5,138 bases of DNA from Chloroflexota bacterium (GTDB lineage: Bacteria; Chloroflexota; UBA6077; CF-72). Numbering within the stretch: position 1 is the first letter of the stretch; every line of letters begins with the position of its first letter. The DNA lies in NCBI GenBank assembly GCA_019242065.1, contig JAFAWJ010000037.1, positions 1-5,138 on the forward strand, in the 5' to 3' direction. The translations under genes were made by a program, and so were the position numbers. Below, piece after piece: positions 5,013 to 5,138 of this stretch. The notes beneath the pieces were generated by a model. The model was not told the DNA's origin. It did no database searches and saw only the letters and a program-made list of their open reading frames with translations.

Positions 5013-5138
5013 TTGAAAATCAGTCATAGCCGCACCGAAGGCGCCAGTCGCCGAGGCGCCGACACGTTCAGCGGCACCGTGCATCTGGACCCCGTTCTCG
5101 AGAATCGACCCGAAGTCGGCGTCAACGACGTCATCTTC
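5013..5138 (+). CDS. Small cupin-domain protein, N-terminal fragment
   Basis: The first 42 codons of a gene that runs off the right edge and is still open there. The protein begins with a basic, poorly conserved stretch (KISHSRTEGASRRGAD) followed by TFSGTVHLDPVL and VGVNDVIF. The pattern F-x-G-x-V-x-L-D-P-hydrophobic, then an N-x-V-x-F strand, is typical of the start of small cupin_2 proteins in which the metal-binding H-x-H motif follows shortly after; that motif lies beyond the window. The start is taken as TTG at 5013-5015, with AAGGGAG about 10 nt upstream and no ATG in frame. It follows the FmdB-type gene by 35 nt on the same strand, so it may belong to the same transcript. Function and substrate cannot be told. 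Confidence 0.6.
   Translation, partial: MKISHSRTEGASRRGADTFSGTVHLDPVLENRPEVGVNDVIF

Overview
This is a GC-rich bacterial chromosomal window with two divergent blocks separated by a regulatory region of about 280 bp. Start codons are mostly GTG or TTG, and small metalloprotein genes are packed closely together. The sequence alone does not fix the taxon. The protein style (CbiM with a long C-terminal half, FmdB with a His-rich tail, His-rich CbiO) made me think of Chloroflexota or a similar high-GC lineage, but that is a weak inference.

Minus strand, reading from about 3153 down to 1: cbiM (substrate-binding membrane component with a fused C-terminal module), cbiQ (transmembrane coupling component), cbiO (ATPase with a His-rich tail) and the start of cobF (precorrin-6A synthase, running off the left edge). 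cbiM/cbiQ and cbiQ/cbiO overlap by 4 nt (TTGA and GTGA), and cbiO/cobF are 18 nt apart, so this looks like one cotranscribed and translationally coupled operon. It encodes an energy-coupling-factor (ECF, group I) cobalt importer followed by an enzyme that builds the corrin ring receiving the cobalt.

Centre, about 3154-3434: the divergent intergenic region. It has no recognisable cobalamin riboswitch. It does hold a dense cluster of inverted repeats at 3191-3234, including a perfect 15-bp 7-1-7 palindrome, the geometry of Fur-family operators. The first gene to the right is a Fur-family metalloregulator, so the simplest model is that this regulator binds the cluster and controls the cobalt operon and possibly itself.

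Plus strand, from about 3435 to the right edge: the Fur-family regulator; a cysteine-dioxygenase-like single-domain cupin (thiol dioxygenase superfamily); a small FmdB-type zinc-ribbon protein starting 3 nt after the cupin stop, with an unusual second zinc knuckle and a His-rich tail; and the start of a second small cupin gene cut by the window end. The theme is metal import, metal sensing and metal-binding enzymes. I saw no tRNA, rRNA, CRISPR array, insertion sequence or prophage signal.
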